From Variovorax sp. PAMC 28711 (GTDB taxonomy: Bacteria; Pseudomonadota; Gammaproteobacteria; Burkholderiales; Burkholderiaceae_C): DNA of 64,000 nt. The first letter of the stretch is position 1, and each line of letters opens with the position of its first letter. The stretch spans positions 611,001 to 675,000 of the forward strand of contig NZ_CP014517.1 in assembly GCF_001577265.1 (NCBI RefSeq). Direction: 5' to 3'. Both the position numbers and the translations under genes were made by a program. A model generated the notes under the pieces. The model did no database searches. It was not told the DNA's origin and saw only the letters and a program-made list of their open reading frames with translations. Shown here piece by piece: positions 1-8,663 of the stretch.

Positions 1-1
1 C

Positions 2-535
2 CAACTGGAGGGCGTGTCTCTGCAGAACCTGCCGGCGCATGCGGTGGTCGGCCGCGGCGTGTGCCACTGCCCGGAAGGGCGGCGCCTGTTCGGCGAGCTC
101 ACGGTGCGCAAAAACCTGATGTTGGGCGCGTACCTGCGGACCGACCGCGACGCGATCAACAAAGACTACGACTGGGTGCTGAACCTCTTTCCGGTGCTGC
201 ACGAACGCGGCAGCCAGATCGTCAGCACGATGTCGGGCGGCCAGCAGCAGATGGTCGCCATCGGCCGGGCGCTCATGGGTGCGCCGAAGTTGCTGCTGCT
301 CGACGAGCCCTCGGTGGGCATCGCGCACAAGCTCAAGCAGCAGATCTTCGAGGCCATCTGCGCGATCCGCGATCGAGGCGTGGCAATCCTGATGGCGGAG
401 CAGGACGCGCTGTCGGCGCTGCGCATCGCCGACCGCGTGTACGTGCTCGAGCACGGCAAGGTCGCGCAATGCGGCACGTCGGCCGAGATGGCTGCCGACA
501 ACCGCATCCAGCAGATCTATCTCGGGGTGGCCTAA
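2..535 (+). CDS. livF: Branched-chain amino acid ABC transporter ATPase (LivF type), 5' truncated by window edge
   Basis: This is the C-terminal part of an ATP-binding subunit that drives uptake of branched-chain amino acids or related compounds at the inner membrane. The frame is open to the first base, so the true start and the Walker A lie outside the window. PEGRRLF near the start is the LivF/LivG hallmark. SGGQQQ is the ABC signature, LLLLDEPSVG is Walker B plus D-loop, and the H-loop histidine is replaced by Gln in AEQD, as usual for LivF. The remaining 173 or so residues fit a LivF of about 235. A hairpin follows the stop. Confidence 0.9.
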   Translation, partial: QLEGVSLQNLPAHAVVGRGVCHCPEGRRLFGELTVRKNLMLGAYLRTDRDAINKDYDWVLNLFPVLHERGSQIVSTMSGGQQQMVAIGRALMGAPKLLLLDEPSVGIAHKLKQQIFEAICAIRDRGVAILMAEQDALSALRIADRVYVLEHGKVAQCGTSAEMAADNRIQQIYLGVA

Positions 536-545
536 GACTCAAAGT

Positions 546-579
546 GGCGGCGCTGAAACTTCAGCGCCCGCCCCTTCTT
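546..579 (+). terminator. Probable Rho-independent terminator after the LivF-type gene
   Basis: GGCGCTGAA (549-557) and TTCAGCGCC (60-68 of the same block) form a 9-bp stem with a 2-base loop, extendable by GGC/GCC across a bulge. A weak pyrimidine tract (CCCCTTCTT) follows. It lies between the LivF stop and the stop of the convergent oxidoreductase gene. The weak T-tract keeps confidence moderate. Confidence 0.5.
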
Positions 580-595
580 GTGGTGACCCGCAGGT

Positions 596-3500
596 TCAGG
601 CAGCCCGCTTCAGCGGGATCACGCGGCGCTGCAGCGCGGCGATCAGGTCCTGCTCGCGCAGGCGGGTCGCGGCCAGTGCCTTGGCACGCACATGGCCGTA
701 GCCGCGGATCTCTTCCGGCAGCGAGGCCAACGCCACGGCGGCTTCGTGGTGGACCGGGTCGGCGTGCGCCTCGAGGGTCAGCAGCGCCTGGGCGATCGTA
801 GTCTCGTAGCGCGCCAGCACCGCGCGCTCGCTGCGCCGCTCCTCGCTGTAGCCGAAGATGTCGAAGGCGGTGCCACGCAACGAGCGCAGCTTCGCCAACA
901 CGCGGAACACCGGGATGACCCAGGCGCCAAACTCCTGCTTCTTGAGTTCGCCGGTGACCGCATCGCGCTTCGACAGGAGCGGCGGCGCGAGGTTGAACAC
1001 CAGCTTGTAGTCGCCCTCGAATTGCTGCGCCACGTTGTCGAGGAAGCCGCTGTTCACATGAAGGCGGGCCACTTCGTATTCGTCCTTGATCGCGAGCAGC
1101 TTGAAGTGATAGCGCGCCACGGCCTCGGTCAGCGCGGTGCTGCCACCGAACGTCCTGGCCTCGACGGCGCGCACCTTGCCGACCAGATCGACATAGCGCT
1201 GTGCGTAGGCCGCATCCTGGTAGCCGGTGAGGAAGGTCTTGCGCAGCGCGATCGTTTCGTCGAGCGTCTTGACCGGCGAAGGCGACACGCCGGCCTCCGA
1301 GGTGGCGCGGCGCGAGGCCAGCAACCGTTCGACCGCCTTCGCGTCGACCGCCGTGCGACGGCCCCAGAGGAAGGCGTCCTTGTTCATTTTTTTCGCCGCA
1401 CCGTTGAGGTCGATGGCCGCGTCGATCGACTCCGCCGCGATCGGGATGAGGCCACGCTGGTACGCGAAGCCGAGCATGAACATGTTGGCCGCGATGCTGT
1501 CGCCCAGCAGCGCCGTCGCGATGCGGCCGGCATCGACGAATTCGGCATGGTCTTCACCGACCGCGTCGATCACGTTGCCGCGCAAGCCATCGCGCGGGAA
1601 CTGCATGTTCGCGTTGCGCGAGAACTCGCCGGGCATGAACTCTTTCGTGTTGACCAGCATGCGCGTGCTGCCGCGGCGCGCCGCGGCCAGCGTCTTGGAG
1701 TTGCCCGCCACGATCACGTCGCAGCCCAGCACGAGGTCGGCGCCGCCGGCCGCGATGCGGATCGTCTTGATCGACTCCGGCGACGGACCGAAGCGCAGGT
1801 GGCTCCACACCGAGCCGCCCTTCTGTGCCAGCCCCGCCATGTCGAGCAGGCCGCAGCCGCGCCCTTCGAGGTGCGCGGCCATGCCGAGGATCGCGCCGAT
1901 CGTGACGACGCCCGTGCCGCCCATGCCCGTCACGAGCACGCTGTAGACCTTCTCGTCGATCGACGGGCGCACCGGTTCCGGCAGCACCGGGAACAGCGTG
2001 CTCTCGCTGACGGGCTGCGGCTTGCGCAGCGACCCGCCGAGCACCGTCACGAAACTCGGGCAGAAGCCCTTCACGCAGGAGTAGTCCTTGTTGCAGGACG
2101 ACTGGTCGATGGCGCGCTTGCGGCCGAACTCGGTTTCGAGCGGCTGCACCGAGACGCAGTTCGACTTGACGCCGCAATCGCCGCAGCCTTCGCACACGAG
2201 GTCGTTGATCACCAGGCGCTTCGCCGGGTCGGGGAACGCGCCGCGCTTGCGACGCCGGCGCTTTTCTGCGGCGCAGGTCTGGTCGTAGATGAGCGCGGTG
2301 GTGCCGGTGAGCTCGCGCAACTCGCGCTGCACCGCATCGATGTCGTCGCGGTGATGCACCGTCACACCGTCGGGCCAGCGGATGTCGGCCGGGTACTTGT
2401 CGGGCTCGTCGGTCACGATGACGATGCGGCCGACGCCCTCGGCGCGCACCTGGTGCGTGATCGTCGGCACGTCGAGCGGGCCGTCGTGCTTCTGCCCGCC
2501 GGTCATGGCGACCGCGTCGTTGAACAGGATCTTGTAGGTGATGTTCGTCTTCGCGGCCACGGCAGCGCGGATCGCGAGCAGGCCCGAGTGGAAGTAGGTG
2601 CCGTCGCCGATGTTCTGGAACATGTGCGGCCGCTTCGAGAACGGCGCCTCGCCGACCCACGACATGCCTTCTGCACCCATCTGCGTGTAGCCGGTGGTGG
2701 AGCGGTCCATGGCCTGCGCCATCCAGCTGCAGCCGATGCCGGCGTAGCCCTTGCTGCCTTCGGGCAGCACGGTCGACGAGCTGTGCGGGCAGCCGCTGCA
2801 AAAGTAGAAGCTGCGCGACAGGATGTCGATCACGCCCTTCGGCGCGCGGTAGGCGCGGATCTCTTCGATGCGCTGGCGCAGCGCCGCGTTCTCGCCGAGT
2901 TCGAGCAGCCGCTCGCCGATGGCGATCGCGATCTGGTTCGAGTCGAGTGCCATTTCGGACTGCAGCAGCACCTGCCCGGCTTCGTCCTTCTTGCCGACGA
3001 TCGCGGGTGCGTGCGCACGGCCGTAGAGCTGCTCCTTCAGCTGGAATTCGATGAGGCTGCGCTTTTCTTCGACCACGAGAATCTTGTCGAGCCCCTCGGC
3101 AAATTCGACTGCGCCTTCGGGCTCCAGCGGCCACGGCATGCCGACCTTGTAGAGCCGCAGGCCCAGGTCGGCCGCCATCTCTTCCGAGAGGTTCAGGTCG
3201 TCGAGCGCCTGCAGCGTGTCGAGGTAGCTCTTGCCGTGCGAAATGACGCCGAGCTTCGCGCCCGCGCCGCCGAGGACCACGCGGTCGATGCGGTTGCTGC
3301 GCGCAAAGGCCGTGACCGCGCCAAGCTTGTAGCGGTGCAGCCGCGCCTCTTGCGCATGCGGCGTGTCGGGCTGGCGGATGTTCACCCCGTCGGCCGGAAA
3401 GTCCACGCCCTGCGGCAGCGTGATCTCGACGCGGTCGATGTCGACGTCGATCGACGCGGTCGCCTCGACCGTGTCCTTGACGCACTTGATGCCGACCCAG

Positions 3501-4084
3501 CAGCCGCTGAAGCGCGACATGGCCCAGCCGATCACGCCGTAGTCGAGAATTTCCTGCACGCCGGCGGGGCTCAATACGGGGATCATCGCGTCGACCATCG
3601 CGAACTCGCTCTGGTGGCAGGTGGTCGACGATTCGCAGGTGTGGTCGTCGCCCATCAGCACGAGCACGCCGCCCAGCTTCGACGATCCGGCCAGGTTGCC
3701 GTGCCGGAACGCATCGCCGGTGCGGTCGACGCCGGGGCCCTTGCCGTACCACATCGAAAACACGCCGTCGTACTTGCCCTCGCCGCCAATCTCGGCCTGC
3801 TGCGTGCCCCAGACCGCGGTGGCCGCCAGGTCTTCGTTGACGCCCGGCACGAAGACGACGTGGTGCGCATCGAGGTGCTTTTTCGCGCGGCCGATCTGCT
3901 CGTCGAAGGTGCCGAGCGGCGAACCGCGATACCCGCTGATGTAGCCCGCGGTGGCGTGGCCTTCGCGCAGGTCGCGCTGCTGCTGCGTCATCGGCAGGCG
4001 CACCAGCGCCTGCGTGCCGGTGATGAAAATGCGCCCGCTCGTGAGCGTGTACTTGTCATCCAGCGTCACCGTCTTCAGAGCCAT
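596..4084 (-). CDS. Indolepyruvate ferredoxin oxidoreductase family protein
   Basis: A large fused 2-oxoacid:acceptor oxidoreductase of 1162 aa. It is expected to decarboxylate aryl- or branched 2-oxoacids to acyl-CoA with thiamine diphosphate and iron-sulfur clusters. The N-terminal half holds the pyrimidine-binding and TPP domains (GYRGSPLG near the start, GIGCSWMAQAMD, IGDGTYFHSG). Cysteine clusters CEGCGDCGVKSNC and CNKDYSCVKGFC follow. The gamma-type domain (TGMGGTGVVTIG) is toward the C-terminus. ATG at 4084 is chosen because GAGGA precedes it by 7 bases; an upstream ATG at 4150 would only add an unconserved arginine-rich lead. The divergent GntR gene and the palindrome between them suggest local control. 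The substrate is not decided by sequence. Confidence 0.9.
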   Translation of the reverse strand: MALKTVTLDDKYTLTSGRIFITGTQALVRLPMTQQQRDLREGHATAGYISGYRGSPLGTFDEQIGRAKKHLDAHHVVFVPGVNEDLAATAVWGTQQAEIGGEGKYDGVFSMWYGKGPGVDRTGDAFRHGNLAGSSKLGGVLVLMGDDHTCESSTTCHQSEFAMVDAMIPVLSPAGVQEILDYGVIGWAMSRFSGCWVGIKCVKDTVEATASIDVDIDRVEITLPQGVDFPADGVNIRQPDTPHAQEARLHRYKLGAVTAFARSNRIDRVVLGGAGAKLGVISHGKSYLDTLQALDDLNLSEEMAADLGLRLYKVGMPWPLEPEGAVEFAEGLDKILVVEEKRSLIEFQLKEQLYGRAHAPAIVGKKDEAGQVLLQSEMALDSNQIAIAIGERLLELGENAALRQRIEEIRAYRAPKGVIDILSRSFYFCSGCPHSSSTVLPEGSKGYAGIGCSWMAQAMDRSTTGYTQMGAEGMSWVGEAPFSKRPHMFQNIGDGTYFHSGLLAIRAAVAAKTNITYKILFNDAVAMTGGQKHDGPLDVPTITHQVRAEGVGRIVIVTDEPDKYPADIRWPDGVTVHHRDDIDAVQRELRELTGTTALIYDQTCAAEKRRRRKRGAFPDPAKRLVINDLVCEGCGDCGVKSNCVSVQPLETEFGRKRAIDQSSCNKDYSCVKGFCPSFVTVLGGSLRKPQPVSESTLFPVLPEPVRPSIDEKVYSVLVTGMGGTGVVTIGAILGMAAHLEGRGCGLLDMAGLAQKGGSVWSHLRFGPSPESIKTIRIAAGGADLVLGCDVIVAGNSKTLAAARRGSTRMLVNTKEFMPGEFSRNANMQFPRDGLRGNVIDAVGEDHAEFVDAGRIATALLGDSIAANMFMLGFAYQRGLIPIAAESIDAAIDLNGAAKKMNKDAFLWGRRTAVDAKAVERLLASRRATSEAGVSPSPVKTLDETIALRKTFLTGYQDAAYAQRYVDLVGKVRAVEARTFGGSTALTEAVARYHFKLLAIKDEYEVARLHVNSGFLDNVAQQFEGDYKLVFNLAPPLLSKRDAVTGELKKQEFGAWVIPVFRVLAKLRSLRGTAFDIFGYSEERRSERAVLARYETTIAQALLTLEAHADPVHHEAAVALASLPEEIRGYGHVRAKALAATRLREQDLIAALQRRVIPLKRAA

Positions 4085-4148
4085 GGCCGGTCCTCGTTTT
4101 CGTGGGAATAGGGGTCGCTTCGAACGCGCGTCCGAACTTTGCCGGCAC

Positions 4149-4162
4149 AAGTGTCGACACTT
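4149..4162. promoter_or_regulatory. 14-bp perfect palindrome, candidate operator of the GntR regulator
   Basis: AAGTGTCGACACTT is a perfect inverted repeat in the divergent promoter region between the oxidoreductase and the GntR gene. Its centre, TGTCGACA, fits the GTM-KAC core known for FadR-subfamily (FCD) regulators. It lies 65 bases upstream of the oxidoreductase ATG and about 100 upstream of the regulator ATG, so it could control both. Confidence 0.55.
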
Positions 4163-4261
4163 ATTTTTCGGCCGCCTACTAGGGAAAGTCCGATGGCCCT
4201 GCTTGCGGGCGCGGTCTGGCTACACTGCGCCGTTGTCAGTCACCTGCGAGACTCGCCCCGA

Positions 4262-5041
4262 ATGCCCAAAACCGCGCCCCGCGCCATCAAGAAGCCGCTT
4301 CGCGCACCCCGCGAAGAGAGCAGCGTCGAGCGCCTGTATTTCGAACTGCGGGAGCGCTCGATGCGCTATGACTTCAAGCCCGGCGCCCGCATCAACGAAC
4401 AGGCACTCGGGCGCGAACTCGGCGTGAGCCGCGCGCCGCTGCGCGAGGCGCTGAACCGGCTGGTTGCCGAAGGCCTGCTCGACTTCGTGATGAACAAGGG
4501 TTTCTTTCGCAAGGCGATCAGCGTCGACGAAGTGTTCGATCTCTACCAGGTGCGGATCGCGCTGGAGCGACGCGCGGTGTTCTTGGCCGTGCAGCGCGCG
4601 AGCGACGACGAGATCGCGGCCGTGGCGGGGTTCTGGCAGACGTTCCTGGACGAATCCGCGCGGCTCGCCAGCGGCGACATGGTGCTGGCCGACGAAGAGT
4701 TCCATCGCCGGCTGGTCGCGCTGTCGCACAACAAGGAACTGTCGGCGTTCATGGAAGTGGTCACGCGACGCATCCACGTGGCGCGGCACATCGACATCGA
4801 GCAATCGTCGGACTGGAACGCCCGCGCGTTCGATGCGCACCGCGAGCTGATGGCGCTCATCGCCAGGCGCGACACCGCGGCCGCACTCCAGACGCTGACC
4901 GAACACATCGACATGAGCCTGAAGCGCGCGATCGAGATCACGCGCGAGATGGTGGCGCGCTTCTTCCTCGTCGAGACCACGTCCACGGGCAACGCGCATC
5001 CGAACACCGCGACGGCGCGACTGGTAACCACCACTGGCTGA
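4262..5041 (+). CDS. GntR family transcriptional regulator, FadR subfamily (FCD domain)
   Basis: A 259-aa DNA-binding repressor or activator. The N-terminal winged helix-turn-helix spans residues 20-85, with the signature GRELGVSRAPLREALNRLVAEGLL. The C-terminal alpha-helical FCD ligand domain has the usual Asp/His metal-site pattern, including DEEFHRRLV and a late AHRELM. ATG 4262 gives the normal family length; the frame stays open upstream to 4139 but those residues are not conserved. It is divergent from the oxidoreductase, which is its likely target through the palindrome at 4149-4162. The ligand is unknown. Confidence 0.9.
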   Translation: MPKTAPRAIKKPLRAPREESSVERLYFELRERSMRYDFKPGARINEQALGRELGVSRAPLREALNRLVAEGLLDFVMNKGFFRKAISVDEVFDLYQVRIALERRAVFLAVQRASDDEIAAVAGFWQTFLDESARLASGDMVLADEEFHRRLVALSHNKELSAFMEVVTRRIHVARHIDIEQSSDWNARAFDAHRELMALIARRDTAAALQTLTEHIDMSLKRAIEITREMVARFFLVETTSTGNAHPNTATARLVTTTG

Positions 5042-5148
5042 GTGCCACCTGACGGCTTACAGTTGTTCATGACACTTCGCGCGCGCCTTACACAGCCTTC
5101 ACATCGGGCCGCGACGATAGAGGCTCACTCAACCCCATCGGAGTCGCC

Positions 5149-5472
5149 ATGAAAAAACTCTCTTTCGCAGTCGCCCTTGCAGCCTTGCTGTCGCTCGCCT
5201 CGCTCGGCACGACCGCGCAGGCGCAGCCCGCCGGACGCCTCATCCAGACCCAGGTCTACGTGGTGCCCGCACCGCCGCCGCCCGGCTATTACCGCCACGC
5301 CGAGCCGCGCCGCTACTACGGTCCGCCGCCGCGCCATTACCGGCACGACCGCTACGACCGTCGCGATCGCCATGACCGTCGCTGGGACAACCGCCGCGGC
5401 CGCTGGGACAACGACCGTGACGGCGTGCCGAACCGCTACGACAGCCGGCCGAACAATCCCTATCGACGCTGA
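5149..5472 (+). CDS. Small secreted Arg/Tyr/Pro-rich protein
   Basis: A 107-aa protein with a clear Sec signal peptide: MKKLSFAVALAALLSLASLG, then cleavage after AQA. The mature part is rich in Pro, Tyr, His, Arg and Asp, with repeats of the RHDRYDRRDRHDRR kind. It ends in DNDRDGVPNRYDSRPNNPYRR-like sequence, resembling a thrombospondin type-3 calcium-binding turn (DxDxDGVxNxxD). CGGAG lies 9 bases before the ATG. It is monocistronic and convergent with the MATE gene. No enzymatic domain is seen; a periplasmic or surface role is inferred. Confidence 0.75.
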   Translation: MKKLSFAVALAALLSLASLGTTAQAQPAGRLIQTQVYVVPAPPPPGYYRHAEPRRYYGPPPRHYRHDRYDRRDRHDRRWDNRRGRWDNDRDGVPNRYDSRPNNPYRR

Positions 5473-5484
5473 CCGGATGCCGGA

Positions 5485-6900
5485 TCATGTCGGCGCGCCA
5501 GCCGGCAGCCGTCGCAACAGGCCGGCCGTCGTTCGGGGCCAGCCGACACGGCCGAACCAGGCGCCGCCGGCAATCGCCGAAGCGATGACGACGCCATAGA
5601 AAACCATCGCCAGCCCCTGGATGGCGAACACGTGATGAAGCTGGCCGCCCCAACGCAGCGCCAGCCAGCCGCCGAGACCGGCGACAAGCAGGCGCGTCAG
5701 GTTGCCGACCACCGGCCACAGCAAGCGCCCCGCGCCTTGCGAAGCGAAATAGAGCACCAGCCCGACGCCGAAGAAACCGTAAAAGGGCCCGACCGCCTGG
5801 AGGTATTGCGTGCCGGTATCGAGCATGGCCGGATCGCTGCCGAACAGGCTGAGCCAGGGTCGCGGAAAGAACGCCGCGACAAGCCCGATCAATTCCGTGA
5901 GCGTGAAGGCCATCGCCGCGCCGGCCCACGCCGCGCGCATGGCCCGCTCGCGCTGGCCTGCGCCCATGCAGGTGCCGACCATCGCAACGAGCGGCGCGCC
6001 GAGCCCGAAGACCAGCGGCACCAGCAGGTATTCGAGCCGCGACGCCGTGCCGTAGCCGGCGATCGCACCCGACCCGAAGTGGCCCGACAGCGCGGTCGCG
6101 ATGCCGATCGACAGGTTGGTCGACAAGGTCGCGATCGAACCGACCAACCCGATGCGCAGGATGTCGCGGAACAGCGGCCAGCGCAGCTTCACGCCGGCGA
6201 ACTTCGGCTTGAGCAGGCTGCGGCTCGATCGCAGGTACACGATCAGCGCGAGCGTGCCGAAGAGGTAGTACAGCAGCAGCGCGACGGCGCCGCCCGCGAT
6301 GCCCATGCCGGGAATCGGACCCCAGCCGAAGATCAGCAGCGGCGACACCGGAATGAGAAAGAGCACCCCGACCACTGTGACGTTCGCCGGGACGGCCATG
6401 TTGCCGGTGCCGCGGATCACGGCGGCCAGCGAGTTGAACATCCACACCAGGATGGCGCCGACGAAGACCCAGTTGGAATAGACCAGCGCCGCCTCGAGCG
6501 CCGCGCCGGTGCCGCCCATCAGCGCATAGAGCCAGCGCCCGCCGAGCAGCAGCGCCAGCGAGAACGCGATGCCGAAGCCCAGCGCGATCACGACCGCATG
6601 CAGCACCAGCGCATCGGCATCGTCGCGCCGCTGCGCGCCGAGCGCACGCGCGATGGCCGAGGCGATGCCGCCGCCCATGGCCCCGGCCGACGTCATCTGC
6701 ATCAGCATCACGACCGGAAACACGAGCGCCATGCCGGCGAGCGCATCGAGCCCCAGCTTGCCGACGAAATAGGTTTCGATGAGGCCGACCGCTGCCTGCG
6801 CCACCATCACGACCACGTTGGGCGCGGCCAGCTTCAGCAGTGTCGGCACGATCGGCGCTTCGAGCAGCATCCGTGTGCGGGGGTCGAGCGCGGCGCTCAT
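5485..6900 (-). CDS. MATE family efflux transporter
   Basis: A 471-aa integral membrane protein with about twelve hydrophobic segments and the two MatE halves typical of Na+/H+-driven multidrug and toxin extruders. The N-terminal half carries TLLKLAAPNVVVMVAQAAVGLIETYFVGKLG-type sequence. The ATG at 6900 overlaps the MFS stop in ATGA, so translation is coupled to that gene. It is the last gene of a marR-MFS-MATE operon, which suggests drug or metabolite export under MarR control. Substrates cannot be read from sequence. Confidence 0.88.
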   Translation of the reverse strand: MSAALDPRTRMLLEAPIVPTLLKLAAPNVVVMVAQAAVGLIETYFVGKLGLDALAGMALVFPVVMLMQMTSAGAMGGGIASAIARALGAQRRDDADALVLHAVVIALGFGIAFSLALLLGGRWLYALMGGTGAALEAALVYSNWVFVGAILVWMFNSLAAVIRGTGNMAVPANVTVVGVLFLIPVSPLLIFGWGPIPGMGIAGGAVALLLYYLFGTLALIVYLRSSRSLLKPKFAGVKLRWPLFRDILRIGLVGSIATLSTNLSIGIATALSGHFGSGAIAGYGTASRLEYLLVPLVFGLGAPLVAMVGTCMGAGQRERAMRAAWAGAAMAFTLTELIGLVAAFFPRPWLSLFGSDPAMLDTGTQYLQAVGPFYGFFGVGLVLYFASQGAGRLLWPVVGNLTRLLVAGLGGWLALRWGGQLHHVFAIQGLAMVFYGVVIASAIAGGAWFGRVGWPRTTAGLLRRLPAGAPT

Positions 6901-8153
6901 GCGGCCACCTTCGGTGCGCGACGCGGTGGCAGCAGCGCCTCGCGAATCGGCAGGTTGATCAGCGCTGCGCCCACGGCCAGCACGATGTCGATGTACCAGA
7001 CCCAGTCGTAGCTGCCGGTCGCCTGGAAGATGTAGCCGCCGAGGAACGCGCCGAGAAAGCCGCCGACCTGGTGCGCCAGCATCACGATGCCGAACAGCAT
7101 CGCCATGTTGCTCGGGCCGAACATCTTGGCGACGAGGCCTGCGGTCGGCGGCACGGTCGACAGGAAGGTCACGCCCATCACCGCGGCGAACACCAGCATC
7201 ACGCCGGCCGTCTTGGGTGCGAACAGGAAGACCAGCACCGCAAGACCGCGTGTCGCGTAGAGCAGCGACAGCAGCGACTTCATCCGCCAACGGCCGACCG
7301 CCCAACCCATCGCGAGGCTGCCGACGATGTTGAACAGGCCGATCATCGCGAGCGCCCAGCCGCCCACCTCCGGCGGCAAGCCGCAGGCCGCCACCACGCC
7401 CGGCAAGTGCGTCGCGAGAAACGCGACGTGAAAACCGCAAACGAGAAAGCCCAGGCTCAGATAGCGGTAGCTCGGTGTTGAAAGCGCTTGCCCGATCGCT
7501 TCCCGCGCCGTCAATGCCTTCTTGCCCGACGCTGCTGCAGCCTGCGCCGCGATCGCGTTCGAGTTGCCACGCAGCAGCCAGGCCGCCGGCAGCGCCAGCA
7601 ACACCAGCACGCCCAGCCATTGCATCGACGCGGCCCAGCCGAGCGTCGCCGTGAGGCCGATGGCGATCGGTGCCATCGCGAACTGCCCGAACGAGCCGCC
7701 GGCATTCACGATCCCGGTGGCCAGGCCGCGCTTCTCAGGCGGCACGAGCCGCGTCGTCGCGCCCATCAGCACCGACGGCCCGGCCATGCCGGCGCCGCCC
7801 GCGGCGAGCACGCCGATCGCGAAGATCAGGCCGGCGGTCGTCGTCATGAGCGGCGTGATCAGCGTGCCGATGGCGACCAGCACGACGCCAATGAAGACCA
7901 CGCGACCGGTGCCGACGCGGTCGGCCACTGCCCCGGCGAACGGCTGGGTCAGGCCCCACCACAGCTGGCCGAACGCGAAGGCCAGGCTGATGCTGCCGAT
8001 GCCGAGCGCGGTCGAGGTGTTGAGCGACGAGAGGAAGAGCCCCATCGTCTGCCGCACGCCCATCGTCAGTGCGAAGGCGCCGGCGGCGCCGAGCAGCACG
8101 ATCCAGAGCGCGCGATAGGCCGGTGCGGTCGCCGTCTTCAGAGGTTCACTCAT
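6897..8153 (-). CDS. MFS transporter
   Basis: A 418-aa major facilitator with twelve predicted transmembrane segments. The loop 2-3 region carries DRVGTGRVVFIG, the expected motif A variant. It resembles OFA/aromatic-acid type MFS proteins (GVRQTMGLFLSSLN near the N-terminus). ATG 8153 is chosen because the preceding residues of the open frame belong to the overlapping marR gene; the overlap with marR is 8 bases. It is probably co-transcribed with marR and the MATE gene. Confidence 0.87.
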   Translation of the reverse strand: MSEPLKTATAPAYRALWIVLLGAAGAFALTMGVRQTMGLFLSSLNTSTALGIGSISLAFAFGQLWWGLTQPFAGAVADRVGTGRVVFIGVVLVAIGTLITPLMTTTAGLIFAIGVLAAGGAGMAGPSVLMGATTRLVPPEKRGLATGIVNAGGSFGQFAMAPIAIGLTATLGWAASMQWLGVLVLLALPAAWLLRGNSNAIAAQAAAASGKKALTAREAIGQALSTPSYRYLSLGFLVCGFHVAFLATHLPGVVAACGLPPEVGGWALAMIGLFNIVGSLAMGWAVGRWRMKSLLSLLYATRGLAVLVFLFAPKTAGVMLVFAAVMGVTFLSTVPPTAGLVAKMFGPSNMAMLFGIVMLAHQVGGFLGAFLGGYIFQATGSYDWVWYIDIVLAVGAALINLPIREALLPPRRAPKVAA

Positions 8154-8613
8154 GGTCGGCTCGCCGGTCGTCGGCCAAACCGGCCTGTTGCAGGATCTCG
8201 AGGCTCTCGTCGAGCAGCGCATGAAGCGCCAGCACGCGCTCCACACCGAGCAGTTCGTTCAGGCCTTCTTGCGCTTCACGCCAGTGCGCCTGCGCTTGCG
8301 CCCGCTTGGCGCGCCCTTCCTCGGTGATCGAAATGAGGCGACTGCGCGCGTCCGGGCCTTCGGTCTGCGTGAGCCAGCCGCCCCCCACCATCGGCTTGAG
8401 ATTGCGGGTGAGCGTGGAGGCCTCGATGTTCATCGCGCGCGCCAGATCGACCGGACGCAAAGGCCCGAGGTGCAGCACATGCGAGAGCAGCGAGTACTGC
8501 GTCGTCTTCAGCCCGCTGACCGACACGTGCGCGTCGTAGTGGCGCGAGACAAGCCGACCCAGCCGGCGCAGCCTCAGGTTGGTACAGCCTTGCGGCTTGA
8601 TGGCGGTTTTCAT
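8146..8613 (-). CDS. MarR family transcriptional regulator
   Basis: A 155-aa winged-helix regulator. The recognition region is RPVDLARAMNIEASTLTRNLKPMVGGGWL, and the wing is DARSRLISITEEGRAKRAQAQ. It is the first gene of the marR-MFS-MATE operon and divergent from a thioesterase gene. Two adjacent perfect palindromes begin 8 bases upstream of its ATG, making autoregulation and control of both directions likely. The inducer is unknown. Confidence 0.9.
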   Translation of the reverse strand: MKTAIKPQGCTNLRLRRLGRLVSRHYDAHVSVSGLKTTQYSLLSHVLHLGPLRPVDLARAMNIEASTLTRNLKPMVGGGWLTQTEGPDARSRLISITEEGRAKRAQAQAHWREAQEGLNELLGVERVLALHALLDESLEILQQAGLADDRRADHE

Positions 8614-8620
8614 GAAAACA

Positions 8621-8649
8621 ATTGTAGCTACAATCGTTGCATATGCAAC
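8621..8649. promoter_or_regulatory. Two adjacent 14-bp palindromes, candidate MarR operators
   Basis: ATTGTAGCTACAAT (8621-8634) and GTTGCATATGCAAC (8636-8649) are both perfect inverted repeats separated by one base. They lie in the 50-bp region between the MarR gene and the divergent thioesterase. The first matches the TTGTAnnTACAA style of many MarR sites. Their centres are 15 bp apart. Confidence 0.65.
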
Positions 8650-8663
8650 TTAACGGAGAAACC

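Noticed and set aside
692..4111. A 1139-codon open frame on the plus strand opposite the oxidoreductase gene
   Set aside because: Its residues are the Arg/Ala/His-rich pattern of an antisense frame in GC-rich DNA, while the minus strand encodes a complete conserved protein. Similar long shadows opposite edd, the RND permease and the P-type ATPase were dropped for the same reason.
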